From Methanosarcina acetivorans C2A (lineage in GTDB: Archaea; Halobacteriota; Methanosarcinia; Methanosarcinales; Methanosarcinaceae): 64,000 nt of DNA. Every line of letters begins with the position of its first letter. Within the stretch, counting starts at the first letter, position 1. Of this stretch, positions 8,614 through 18,488 are shown piece after piece. The notes beneath the pieces were generated by a model. The model searched no databases, was not told the origin of the DNA, and saw only the letters and a list, made by a program, of their open reading frames with translations. The stretch is from NCBI RefSeq assembly GCF_000007345.1, contig NC_003552.1, positions 5,642,001-5,706,000 on the forward strand, written 5' to 3'. Position numbers and translations under genes: made by a program.

Positions 8614-11600
8614 TCAGATCATTCCAAACATATCCACAACATCATCAAAGTCTATCCTCCCATTCCCGTTGAAGTCAAAATACTCCACCGGCATGTTTTC
8701 CTCTATCCAGTCCATGTTGTGGAAGTACGCCACTATATCTACGAAACTGAACTCCCCGTTTCCGGTAAGGTCTTCATAGAGTCCGTCTCCATCGAGATCT
8801 TTAGGAGCATATTCCTGATCAGGAAGGGGAGACAGAAGTGTCACTTCAATTGTCCCTGCCAGGAGAGCTGGTTCGATAGAGTCTCCGGAATCGTCCTCCA
8901 GGCGTTTAACTCCTATAGAAAGATTCGCTGAACCAGATTCCTTTCCAGAAACCGTGAGAGTGGCAAGCATAACATCTGCTGCCCCTTCCTTAACGGAATC
9001 TTCCAGGTCAATAGTCTTCATGTAGATAGAAGTCCCGGGCAGGGTAGAGTTCTCAGTAATCAGAGCCCAGGTCGGGTACTCGATGTCGATTATCTCGGCA
9101 ACAGCCGGATCGTCGATAGCAACGGTCAGGTTGTAGCCTGAAAGACCTGCAGGGAAATTGCTGGCAACGATACTTATTTCAGTAGATTCGTTTTCTGCAA
9201 CTGAGGAACTTGTCGGATCGAAATAGAGTGTAACGGTTGACCCGGAAGCATCGGAAACTTCGATGTAATCCGATTTCAGCTCAAAGTCAGAGCCAGCAGC
9301 ATTTTCCACAGTCAGATTTACGGTATAGTTACCTGCTGATGGGTACGTGTGAGAGGGGTTCTGCTCAGTACTGTTTGCTCCATCCCCGAAGTCCCAGAAC
9401 CAGGATGTTGGAGATCCAGTAGATTCATCACTGAACTGGACAGTCAGAGGAACTTCACCTTCAGTTACATTTGCATTGAAAGCAGCAACGGGTTCTTCAG
9501 GCATAGAAGATTCTGATACAATAATATAATCAGTCTTCACCTCGGAATCGCTCCCAGCTGCATTTGTAACTGTGAGGGTCACGGTATAGTTACCTGCTGC
9601 AGAATAAGTATGCACTGGACTCTGTTCCGATGAAGTTTCGTTGTCTCCGAAGTCCCATACCCAGGCAGTAGGTGAACCTGTTGATTCGTCGGAGAACAGG
9701 ACAGTCAGAGGAACTTCACCTTCAGTTACATTTGCGCTGAAGCCTGCAGTTGGAGCCGTCGGCCCGGATCCTGCATATTTTACACTCATGAGAGCCAGTG
9801 GGATCTTGTAGTACTTTTCTTCCTGTTTGTTGTAGGTAAAAATACTGTATTCTCCGGCCGTGAGCATGGAACTCACGTCCCAGGTATTGTCTCCATAGTA
9901 GCTACCCTGTGGTGTCCCTGAGGTCAGGGTTGTACCCTGGAAAGAATAGATTCCATCCACACTGGCAAGGTAGATCGCAGTGAGATTTGCAGAACTCCAG
10001 CCGCTTGCGAGCGTAGAAGTACCAAATGAAGTCGAACCGGTATATTCCGTATCCAGCGGGTTGACAGTATCATGGCCCTGGTTGACCCAGTAATAAACCT
10101 CATCGGAATCGCCGTCATCGTACGCAACAACCAGCGTCATTGCCTTAACCCTGCCGTCAAAATTAGAATCTATCTTTGAGGTTATGGCTTGCACGTTCAC
10201 GGTTTGCCCGCTGATTTCACCAGTAAGGTCATACCACATCTGATAGTCACTTGTAACACGGTTCAAATGGTCGCTTAACCAGACAGGACCTGTTCCACCT
10301 TCTCCGGGGAACGAGTATGTGGTGTTGAAAGTCTCGTTCTTCTGGAGTTCGTAGGTGCTGTCGCCATCGGCATCAATACTGATTTCCACGTTTCCTCTGT
10401 AATTGTTTTCCATGTGTCCATCATAAACATCAACGTAGAGTCTGGCCCACTTAATATCAGTATATGAAGGCAGAGTAAACGCTTTTTGAGCAGATGTCTC
10501 CATAGCGTAATATGAGTCGTACCAGAGATCACCTGAAACCGTTCCATTCTGGACGTTTGTCAGGGGGATGCCGCCGTTGTAGCTGTCTGAAGTTAGTGGT
10601 GCACTGACAACAACAGGTTCAGTAGAAGTTATTGTGTTACTGCCTCCCGGTCCTGTGGCAGTCAGAGTGACATTGTAACTTCCTTCTGTAACGTATGTGT
10701 GGGTCGGGTTCTGTTCGTTAGAAGTACCACCGTCTCCAAAGTCCCAATTCCAGCTGCTTACACTGCCGGTTGTAGTGTCCGTGAACTGAACTGTGAAAGG
10801 TACCCTACCTGAATTTTCATCGAAAGTAAAACTTGCTACAGGTGCTGAAACGTTCGAAGTCACGGTTATGTAATCAGTTTTTATTGTGAAATTGCTTCCA
10901 CCATAATTTGTGGCAGTGAGTTTTACGGTGTATGTGCCTATGGTTTCATATGTATGAGTCGGATTTTGCTCTGTAGAGGTTTTTCCGTCTCCGAATTCCC
11001 AAGTCCATGAGGTTGGAGTGTTTGTGGATTCGTCCGTAAACTGGACTGAGAGAGGTGCTGTTCCTGTTGTTTGATCTACACTGAAATTTGCTACAGGAGC
11101 AAGAACAACTGAGCCCGCTGTTATGTATCCGGTTTTCTCTTCAGAATCGCTTCCGAACGAGTTCGAGACCGTGAGTTTCACTGTATAGGTTCCTTCGGCC
11201 GTGTAGGTGTGGGTCGGATTTTGCTCAGTGGAGTTTTTCCCGTCTCCGAAGTCCCAGGTCCAGCTGGTCGGGGTGCCGGTAGAGGTGTCAGTGAACTCCA
11301 CGTTTAACGGAGCGTTTCCACTCGTAACATTTGCTGTGAAGTTGGCTTCAGAGGCGGTCACCTGGGTGACTTCAAGAACAGCGTTGGCGAAATTAAAGTA
11401 GCTGGGACCGGTGACTCCAAGTTCATTCTCCCCTCCCTGAAGGGCGTCTGTGACGCTGAAGTACTTGATAGTCGGGTCCGATCCGCCTGTTTTTATTGTA
11501 GGAAGAGATTCTCCATTGAAGTTTATGGAGTTGACATCGCCGTCGTCTGATTCGAGGACAGTAATGGTCCTGGCTGAGAATAGGCTGTCGGTGCTTACGT

Positions 11601-14600
11601 TGTCAAACATTGTATATCCCCAGGCAAGATCGGCACCGTAATCGGCGAGCAGGCAGTCGCTGCCTTCGTTCACCCATATCTGGCGATAAGGTTCGCTGTC
11701 GGCCTCGTAGACCACAATGAGGACAGTGGCGTAGTAAGCATATTTATTTAAAGAATTCGTGGAAGTGAGAACTGCTATGTTGTCGCCGGTTGTGTTCAGG
11801 TATGTGGTTACATCGAAGGCATACTGGCCATTGATGCAGTCTCCGTATTTTGCATCAGCTTCCTGGGTCTCATGACCGTTGAACTGGAGATTGAACCCTG
11901 GATCTCCATACCACGTCGAACCCTGGTATAGCCGGGCCGACTTTATGGTCGCACCGGCGGGGATATCAAGATCATCTGCAGAGAATTTCCTGGTCAGGGT
12001 GACTCCAGATACACCGTATTGGGATCCGTAATTGCCTGATATGGCGACAGCCACCCCAACATTGCCTTCTGCATAGAACAAGTTATTGACTTTATCATAC
12101 CCGTCAGAGAATCGGCCGCCGTTATATCTCTGGCTGGTTGCGGATATGGTCGCATTTTTAGTGTATACGTTGTTTGTCTCGTTGGCCTCGTCTATCTCAT
12201 TTCCTGGATCGACCACGACTGTGATTGGAACGAGGTCTCCGACATGCCAGCGAGCTGTGTCTTTGACACTGATTGTGGTGGAACTTCCGATAGCAAGCGC
12301 CGGTACTGTAATGGTTGTTGTGTTTCCGGCAATCGTAACATTGGCAGTAACCTCACTGGCATCTTCACTACCATGGTTTTCAATGGTTGCAGTAACTGTG
12401 TTGTGGGAGATCGGATACATTGGGGAAGTGACAACGGATACTATGAAGTCAGGAGATGCCTTCATCACTGTTACTTCTGCCAATCCGGTGACTCCCTCTG
12501 CTGAAGCGGTAATGTTGACCTTACCAGGAACATTAGCTGTGAACAGCCCGTTGGAATCAATAGTGCCGATAGTTTCATTACTGCTCGACCAGTTGATTGA
12601 GGTATTACTGATCACATTTCCCAGCTGGTCTACTGCAACTGCCGTAAAGTACTGTGTCTCACTCTGGTTAAGCTGGACCGAGGAGGGGGAAACTGTGAGA
12701 GAGGCAGCGAACAGGGTCACAACTTCGTAGTCCTTTGTCTCAGTGTCGGTGCCGTACTCATTGGTCGCCGTGAGAGTAATCGTGTAGTTCCCGTCCGCGG
12801 CATAGGTGTGCACAGGGTTCTGCTCAGGGGAAGTGGTACCGTCTCCGAAATCCCAGGTCCACTCAGTCGGGAAATTGAAAGACTTATCAGTAAACTGGAT
12901 AGTATGCGGAAAACCATAGATTGGAGTTGCGGTGAAAGAGGCGACGGGCGGTGCAGCAGTCTGCTGCTCCCCACTGAAAGCGGAGGCAAATAGCGGTGTG
13001 GTGCTGTAGGCACGTGCTAAAATGTAGTCCAAATCCATCTTCCCATATTTTCTATAATGTGCTATCTGGATAGGTTTTGTACCACTCACTCCAACATATC
13101 GTGTCGAGTTGGTCCATGTCCCTCCATCCCGGCGCTCTTTAAGAGGTTCATCTGGAGAAATCACAAGTTCCTCTGTGTAATATCCATCTGGGGTATCCGG
13201 GATAATATCTCCATCTGTACTCTTGCTGGACCAGGTTCTTGGTGGAGCCCATCGTAAGTTGCTATACGCTTCACCAGAGTAAATCGCAGAGTTATAGGAA
13301 GAATCATAATTTTCCAGTCCTATTGAAGAACCATTATCAGTATAATCTCTATTTCCAAAACCAACTGATGTAGAATATGTCTTTGATTGTATTCTAAATT
13401 GAAGGATTATTCCGGAAGGAACTGTTGTCCGAGAGAAGATCTCTGCAAAATTACCGGTTCCGGAAGATATGTGGAGACCACCTGAGCTTACGGAAATCCC
13501 ATTGTTCTGAACGAGTTCCCACTTTGTTGTATCCAATACTGTACCATCAAATTGGTCGAAAAGGAAATATGTTGCATTCCCGTTGCTGGTCGTAGTTATT
13601 CCTGGATTCCCGTAACAGATCGTCAGTGTTCCAGGCTGATCTGTGTTCTCTATCCGTACACAGAAACGTGCCTGCTCTGAGGTATAGTCCGGCCAGAGGT
13701 AGTATGCTAATTTGGCCCCGGTGACATCAGTGAATCGCACATCTCCGTAATCATCCCGACAATTATCACCGAGGTAGACATGCCAGACCTTCAGACCATC
13801 CGCATTTTCCTCGTAAGCCGTTCCGTTGCTGCGGTGGACCACAATATCCTGCTGGTATACTGCCCTGTCACTCGCAGAATAGGAAATCTGCTGATTGTAT
13901 TCGTACATGCCTGCATAGATGTGGTCAACTTTTGTCTCAGTGCCGCTGCCATAGGTATTCGTGACCGTGAGGCTGATCGTGTAGGTGCCGGCGCTCATGT
14001 AGGTGTGAACTGGGTGCTGTTCGGTGGAAGTATTCCCGTCACCGAAGTCCCAGGACCAGGATGCAGGGTTAACAGTCGAGGTGTCGTTGAACTGGACCGT
14101 CAGCGGGGCATAACCACCCGTCACGTTCGCGGTGAAGTTTGCCACCGGTACACCGCTGCCTACTGTGATGTAGCCAATCTTCACACAGGTGTTGCTGCCG
14201 TAGCTATTCGTGGCTGTCAGGTTCACCGTGTAATTACCGGCTACTACATAGGTATGCACCGGGTTCTGTTCGGTTGATGTTGTATTGTCTCCGAAGTCCC
14301 AGATCCATGTAGCTGGGTTAATTGTCGAGGTGTCAGTGAACTTGACCGTGAGAGGAGCATTACCACCTGTCTTGTTTGTCGTAAAATTCGCAACTGGCAC
14401 ACCACTACCAACCGATATGTAATCTGTCTTCACACCGGTGTCACTACCATAACTGTTCGTTACTGTTAGGTTCACCGTGTAATTACCGGCTACTACATAG
14501 GTGTGCACCGGGTTCTGTTCGGTTGATGTTGTATTGTCTCCGAAGTCCCAGATCCATGTAGCTGGACTGTTTTTGGAAGAATCGGTGAAATGAACTGTAA

Positions 14601-17451
14601 AAGGGGCATTACCGTTCGTCATGTTTACGGTGAAGTTAGCGATCGGTCCCAGACCCAAAGCCGATGGTGGGGTAGAGCTGTAGGCACGTGCTAGAATGTA
14701 GTCCAAATCCATCTTCCCATATTTTCTATAATGTTCTATCTGGATAGGTTTTGTACCACTCACTCCAACATATCGTGTCGAGTTAGTCCATGCCTCTCCA
14801 TCGCGGCGCTCTTTAAGAGGTTCATCTGGAGAAATCACAAGTTCCTCTGTGTAATATCCACCCGGGGTATCCGGGATAATATCTCCATCCGTACTCTTGC
14901 TGGTCCAGGTTCTTGGCGGAGCCCATCGTAAGTTGCTATACGCTTCACCAGAATAAATCGCAGAGTTATAGGAAGAAGAAAAGCTTTCCAGTCCTATTGA
15001 AGAACCATTATCAGTATAATCTCTATTTCCAAAACCAAGTGACGTAGAATATGTCTTCGATTGTATCCTAAATTGAAGGATTATTCCGGAAGGAACTGCT
15101 GTCCGAGAGAAGATCTCTGCAAAATTACCGGTTCCTGAAGATATATGGAGACCACCCGAGCTTACGGAAATCCCATTGTCCTGAACAGGTTCCCATTTTG
15201 TTGTATCCAATGCTGTACCATCAAACTGGTCGAAAAGGAAATATGTTGCATTCCCGTTGCTGGTAGTCGTTGCTCCTGGATCTCCGTAACAGATCGTCAG
15301 CCTTCCAGGCTGATCCGCTCTCTCCAGCCGCACGCAGAACCGTGCCTCCTCTGAGGTATAGTCCGGCCAGAGGTAGTATGTTAATTGGGTTCCGGTCGCA
15401 TCGGTGAACCTGAGATCTCCATAATCTTCACGGCAACTATCACCCAGGTAGACATGCCAGATCTTCAGGCCGCCTGCATTTTCTTCGTAAGCTGTTCCGC
15501 TAGTGCGGTGAATCATAATATCCTGCTGGTAGATGGCCTGGCCACCTGCAGAGAAGGAGATGTTCTGAGAAAATTTGCACTTGCCTGCATAGATGTAGTT
15601 TGCCTTTGTCTTGATATCGCTTCCGTAGTCATTTGAGACCGTAAAGTTCACGGTATAAAGGCCAGGAGAGATGTAAGTATGCACCGGATTCTGTTCTGTT
15701 GATGTAGTATTGTCTCCAAAGTCCCAGGCCCAGGAAGTCGGGTTAATGGTAGAAGTGTCGAAAAACCGGATTTCAAGTGGAGTATAGCCGCTCACCGTGT
15801 TCGCAGTGAAGTTTGCTATAGGCACACCGCTTCCGACTGTTATGTATTCGGTCTTTATGCTGGAGTTACTGCCTCCGGCGTTTGTGACCGTCAGGTTCAC
15901 TGTGTAATTGCCAGCAGCTGTGTATGTATGTACAGGGTTCTGTTCGGTAGAGATTGTATTGTCACCGAAGTCCCAGTACCATACGGTAGGGCTATTGAGA
16001 GAAGTGTCATTGAACTGGACAGTAAGCGGGGCATTACCTTTTGTTAAGTTAGCCGTGAAGTTTACAATTGGCCGCTTGTAATTTACAAAAATATAATCGG
16101 TTTTTACTTCCTCATCATTTCCGCCACCATTGGATACTGTTAACTTTACCGTGTAATTACCCGGAGTATCATAAGTGTAGGTGGGGTTCTGCATGATACT
16201 GTCCATAGTTCCATCGTTGTTGAAATCCCAGGTCCATGATAGGGGTGAATTCGCGGATTGATCAGTAAAGTTAACCGTAAGTGGTACCTCGCCTGCAGTT
16301 GGGGTAGCGGTGAAATCGGCTACGGGAATGGGAGCTGTAGTCGTCCCTACCAGTGCGGTCAGGGTATTGTTGCTCTCATTCCCTTCATTCACTGCATTTT
16401 CAGGGTCTACGTTTACGGTTAATGTGTAGCTGTTTGCAGTACCGTCGAGTGTCCAGTGGAAGTCAACGTTTGTGCTGTTCTCACTTTCCAGGCTGGTAAC
16501 GGTTTGTGTGTCCACTACTATACCGTCCACCAGAAGCGATACATTGAAGGAAGTTGAGTCTTTGTTGCCCTGGTTTTCGATGGTGGCGGTCATAGTGTTG
16601 ACGGTATTGGGAACTACGGTAACAGGTGTCAGGCTCACCGGTACCAGGTCAGGTATTTTGTACGCTATTGATAGTGCATGGAATACCGGAGAACAGTAAG
16701 CATCGCCTCCCCGTCCTACGTTTACGGTCTGGTTCTCCGCCACAAGAGAGGCCTTTACATTATCCCACCGGATATAGTTGAAGTAGTCACCACTTACCGA
16801 ATCGGCAGGATCTGAAAGGGAATATCCGTTGAAATCCTCGTAATTATACCCAGTCAAGTGGGTTGAATAAAGATTTGCGCTCTGCACATCAGCAAGGTCC
16901 ACGGTCCCATTAAAATATGTGAACGAGTTGTCCACTTCGTCTCCAACGTAATCTCCATAATGAAGCCAGTCAAGACCATCTGCAATCCAGTACTCTATCT
17001 GGGACTTATTTTCGTTTTTCAGCACGACTACAAGAGTAGTGCCGTACTGTCTGCCGTCGCCCCAGGAAGCCGAGTTGATTGTTGCAGTATTTATTTCTCC
17101 GGGAACCACATAATCTGTGACATCATAGGGTATCCATGTTACACCCATACCAGAACTATAGCAAGAAGGGTTAGTAGCGAATGCATTCCCATTGAATATG
17201 GTGGATATTGAAGTAGTGGTAGCAGAAGACGCCCAAACTCCAACGTAGTAACGCGCAAAAACAACTGTCCCATTTGGCACATCAAAGTTGTTTGTAGAGT
17301 ATTTAGACTCCCAGTTTGCTGTGGATGAGACGTACATTTCACCCTGTACTTTGTCGTGAGCTACTGTGGGTAAAGCCGAAGCTGTACAGGCTAAAAGTAG
17401 AATTAACAGTAGAGGGAGTATATAAATAGCATATTTTGAGCTAATGTTCAT
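8614..17451 (-). CDS. Giant secreted PKD/DUF3344/DUF2341 surface protein
   Basis: About 2,945 residues. A signal peptide (YAIYILPLLLILLLACTASA) is followed by a DUF3344 domain (~25-265), a CARDB-like domain (~270-370) and three PKD domains. Then come a DUF2341 domain (~620-930), three PKDs, a second DUF2341 (~1180-1500), one PKD, a Big_2-like and a CARDB domain (~1585-1770), another DUF3344-like domain (~1775-2030), three PKDs, a third DUF3344-like domain (~2290-2560) and two PKDs. The end is cohesin-like (~2740-2860) plus a dockerin-like pair of EF loops (DLDGDGLYEDLTGNG, DFNGNGRIDFDD). I count 12 PKD domains (SWxWDFGDG...HTY...YTVxLTV). No C-terminal membrane helix is seen. The likely role is cell-surface matrix or adhesion. 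The start at 17451 is chosen to match the paralog; an in-frame ATG lies at 17469. Confidence 0.9.
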   Translation of the reverse strand: MNISSKYAIYILPLLLILLLACTASALPTVAHDKVQGEMYVSSTANWESKYSTNNFDVPNGTVVFARYYVGVWASSATTTSISTIFNGNAFATNPSCYSSGMGVTWIPYDVTDYVVPGEINTATINSASWGDGRQYGTTLVVVLKNENKSQIEYWIADGLDWLHYGDYVGDEVDNSFTYFNGTVDLADVQSANLYSTHLTGYNYEDFNGYSLSDPADSVSGDYFNYIRWDNVKASLVAENQTVNVGRGGDAYCSPVFHALSIAYKIPDLVPVSLTPVTVVPNTVNTMTATIENQGNKDSTSFNVSLLVDGIVVDTQTVTSLESENSTNVDFHWTLDGTANSYTLTVNVDPENAVNEGNESNNTLTALVGTTTAPIPVADFTATPTAGEVPLTVNFTDQSANSPLSWTWDFNNDGTMDSIMQNPTYTYDTPGNYTVKLTVSNGGGNDEEVKTDYIFVNYKRPIVNFTANLTKGNAPLTVQFNDTSLNSPTVWYWDFGDNTISTEQNPVHTYTAAGNYTVNLTVTNAGGSNSSIKTEYITVGSGVPIANFTANTVSGYTPLEIRFFDTSTINPTSWAWDFGDNTTSTEQNPVHTYISPGLYTVNFTVSNDYGSDIKTKANYIYAGKCKFSQNISFSAGGQAIYQQDIMIHRTSGTAYEENAGGLKIWHVYLGDSCREDYGDLRFTDATGTQLTYYLWPDYTSEEARFCVRLERADQPGRLTICYGDPGATTTSNGNATYFLFDQFDGTALDTTKWEPVQDNGISVSSGGLHISSGTGNFAEIFSRTAVPSGIILQFRIQSKTYSTSLGFGNRDYTDNGSSIGLESFSSSYNSAIYSGEAYSNLRWAPPRTWTSKSTDGDIIPDTPGGYYTEELVISPDEPLKERRDGEAWTNSTRYVGVSGTKPIQIEHYRKYGKMDLDYILARAYSSTPPSALGLGPIANFTVNMTNGNAPFTVHFTDSSKNSPATWIWDFGDNTTSTEQNPVHTYVVAGNYTVNLTVTNSYGSDTGVKTDYISVGSGVPVANFTTNKTGGNAPLTVKFTDTSTINPATWIWDFGDNTTSTEQNPVHTYVVAGNYTVNLTATNSYGSNTCVKIGYITVGSGVPVANFTANVTGGYAPLTVQFNDTSTVNPASWSWDFGDGNTSTEQHPVHTYMSAGTYTISLTVTNTYGSGTETKVDHIYAGMYEYNQQISYSASDRAVYQQDIVVHRSNGTAYEENADGLKVWHVYLGDNCRDDYGDVRFTDVTGAKLAYYLWPDYTSEQARFCVRIENTDQPGTLTICYGNPGITTTSNGNATYFLFDQFDGTVLDTTKWELVQNNGISVSSGGLHISSGTGNFAEIFSRTTVPSGIILQFRIQSKTYSTSVGFGNRDYTDNGSSIGLENYDSSYNSAIYSGEAYSNLRWAPPRTWSSKSTDGDIIPDTPDGYYTEELVISPDEPLKERRDGGTWTNSTRYVGVSGTKPIQIAHYRKYGKMDLDYILARAYSTTPLFASAFSGEQQTAAPPVASFTATPIYGFPHTIQFTDKSFNFPTEWTWDFGDGTTSPEQNPVHTYAADGNYTITLTATNEYGTDTETKDYEVVTLFAASLTVSPSSVQLNQSETQYFTAVAVDQLGNVISNTSINWSSSNETIGTIDSNGLFTANVPGKVNITASAEGVTGLAEVTVMKASPDFIVSVVTSPMYPISHNTVTATIENHGSEDASEVTANVTIAGNTTTITVPALAIGSSTTISVKDTARWHVGDLVPITVVVDPGNEIDEANETNNVYTKNATISATSQRYNGGRFSDGYDKVNNLFYAEGNVGVAVAISGNYGSQYGVSGVTLTRKFSADDLDIPAGATIKSARLYQGSTWYGDPGFNLQFNGHETQEADAKYGDCINGQYAFDVTTYLNTTGDNIAVLTSTNSLNKYAYYATVLIVVYEADSEPYRQIWVNEGSDCLLADYGADLAWGYTMFDNVSTDSLFSARTITVLESDDGDVNSINFNGESLPTIKTGGSDPTIKYFSVTDALQGGENELGVTGPSYFNFANAVLEVTQVTASEANFTANVTSGNAPLNVEFTDTSTGTPTSWTWDFGDGKNSTEQNPTHTYTAEGTYTVKLTVSNSFGSDSEEKTGYITAGSVVLAPVANFSVDQTTGTAPLSVQFTDESTNTPTSWTWEFGDGKTSTEQNPTHTYETIGTYTVKLTATNYGGSNFTIKTDYITVTSNVSAPVASFTFDENSGRVPFTVQFTDTTTGSVSSWNWDFGDGGTSNEQNPTHTYVTEGSYNVTLTATGPGGSNTITSTEPVVVSAPLTSDSYNGGIPLTNVQNGTVSGDLWYDSYYAMETSAQKAFTLPSYTDIKWARLYVDVYDGHMENNYRGNVEISIDADGDSTYELQKNETFNTTYSFPGEGGTGPVWLSDHLNRVTSDYQMWYDLTGEISGQTVNVQAITSKIDSNFDGRVKAMTLVVAYDDGDSDEVYYWVNQGHDTVNPLDTEYTGSTSFGTSTLASGWSSANLTAIYLASVDGIYSFQGTTLTSGTPQGSYYGDNTWDVSSMLTAGEYSIFTYNKQEEKYYKIPLALMSVKYAGSGPTAPTAGFSANVTEGEVPLTVLFSDESTGSPTAWVWDFGDNETSSEQSPVHTYSAAGNYTVTLTVTNAAGSDSEVKTDYIIVSESSMPEEPVAAFNANVTEGEVPLTVQFSDESTGSPTSWFWDFGDGANSTEQNPSHTYPSAGNYTVNLTVENAAGSDFELKSDYIEVSDASGSTVTLYFDPTSSSVAENESTEISIVASNFPAGLSGYNLTVAIDDPAVAEIIDIEYPTWALITENSTLPGTSIYMKTIDLEDSVKEGAADVMLATLTVSGKESGSANLSIGVKRLEDDSGDSIEPALLAGTIEVTLLSPLPDQEYAPKDLDGDGLYEDLTGNGEFSFVDIVAYFHNMDWIEENMPVEYFDFNGNGRIDFDDVVDMFGMI
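12960..15600 (-). repeat. ~1.67-kb internal duplication (PKDx3 + DUF2341)
   Basis: The DUF2341 coding blocks at about 13010-13560 and 14690-15240 are nearly identical at the DNA level and offset by about 1,675 bp (for example GTAGTCCAAATCCATCTTCC at both). The flanking PKD triplets also match in order. This is an internal direct duplication within one gene. Confidence 0.8.
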
Positions 17452-17469
17452 CACCTTTGGTTTTGTCAT

Positions 17470-18100
17470 CTTGGAAATAAGGAGGCAACCTGATCAGATT
17501 GCCTTGGGAAGAAAGGAGTGTTTTTCTTGTTTCCAAAGTCTGCATAATCTTAGGAACTCCCAGAGTTGCCTGTACGTTCACACTTTCGTTTGCTGGGGGC
17601 CTGTGACTCTATTGAGCCAAATCCGGTTCTAGAAATACTTACTTCTGCTAATTAGCTGGACGGCTTTGACTGCACATTCATTGTGTAGATCACGAATCCA
17701 ACTCAAAGGATGGAATTTCAAAGCAGTGGGGGTATTGAAGTACAGATAGTCTTTCTGGTCAAGAGACCAGCAAAATAGAAGACTGGAAGGTTTGGATCAT
17801 CGGAATCAGGCGGTATTTTTGAATCAGGTGATGTTGAAGTCAATGTATAGTAAGTTGGTATCAGTGCAGTAATAGCCGTGATCTGCTGCGAAGAAGTTAT
17901 TTTATGCAGGCGACTTGTATGGATGAGAGTTCACACATATTCAATAGTACTCAGATCTTTTTCTTCGATATCACCTTCTTGATGATAAAAAAAATTGAAG
18001 TCTCGATCTTTTTTCACAAAATTTGATATGTAAGAGGACCTGTTTATTTTGAAACAGGTCTTCAGAAAAAAGTGTATGAATACCAAGTATTTAAATTAAT
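17470..18100 (-). ncRNA. Conserved ~630-nt untranslated leader of PKD gene 1
   Basis: The stretch between the PKD start codon and a TATA box near 18125 is homologous along its length to the leader of the second PKD gene (22563-23195). It has no minus-strand frame of note. Conserved hairpins include AACTC-CCA-GAGTT (17555-17567), a near-perfect palindrome just before the start codon (17484-17503), and a 9-bp stem near the predicted 5' end (18038-18060). The conservation of non-coding sequence points to an RNA or regulatory function, though shared ancestry by recent duplication could also explain it. Confidence 0.6.
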
Positions 18101-18240
18101 TTAAAAAATAAGAATACTATAAACTTATATATACGATTATTAACACAAACAAATTTATTTGTAACATTAAATCAGCAGACATTGTTTTTCAGAAGCACAA
18201 GTTCTTTTTCTAAAGAGTTTAATCCTTTTGGAGAAAAAAA
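18101..18240 (-). promoter_or_regulatory. Promoter region of PKD gene 1
   Basis: On the minus strand, GTTAATAATCGTATATATAAG gives a TATA box at about 18123-18133, placing the start near 18100. Sequence on both sides (TTAAATTAATTTAAAAAATAAGAATA downstream, and AGAA(G/A)CACAAGTT upstream) is shared with the promoter of the second PKD gene at 23170-23310. Confidence 0.55.
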
Positions 18241-18345
18241 TGCTAAAAAGAGGTAACTATCCAGTAGAGATCAGAACTTTTCTTTAAAAGATCCTTTATA
18301 TCCGATAATTAAAAAGTGAAAACCAGGTGTATGGAGAAATTACTG

Positions 18346-18415
18346 AAAAACATAAGCCAAATGCTGGCTTTTAAATCTGACAGAACAGGATGAGTTTGCC
18401 TTTCCTGTCAGATTT
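18346..18415 (-). terminator. 3' hairpins of PKD gene 2
   Basis: Downstream of the second PKD stop (minus strand) an 11-bp perfect stem, AAATCTGACAG (18373-18383) with CTGTCAGATTT (18405-18415), is followed by a second hairpin (AGCCA-AATGC-TGGCT, 18355-18369) and a T run. This resembles a terminator and is the counterpart of 8477-8542. The 18241-18345 stretch shows no gene. Confidence 0.6.
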
Positions 18416-18488
18416 GAACAATAAATTCTCCACAACCTTAGTATTGAATTTTTCATTGTTTTTCAATTTGAAATCTTTTTCTCCTTGA

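Noticed and set aside
12086-12730. 214-codon plus-strand frame
   Set aside because: Antisense shadow of the PKD gene, Thr/Val-rich from reading Asn/Thr codons backwards.
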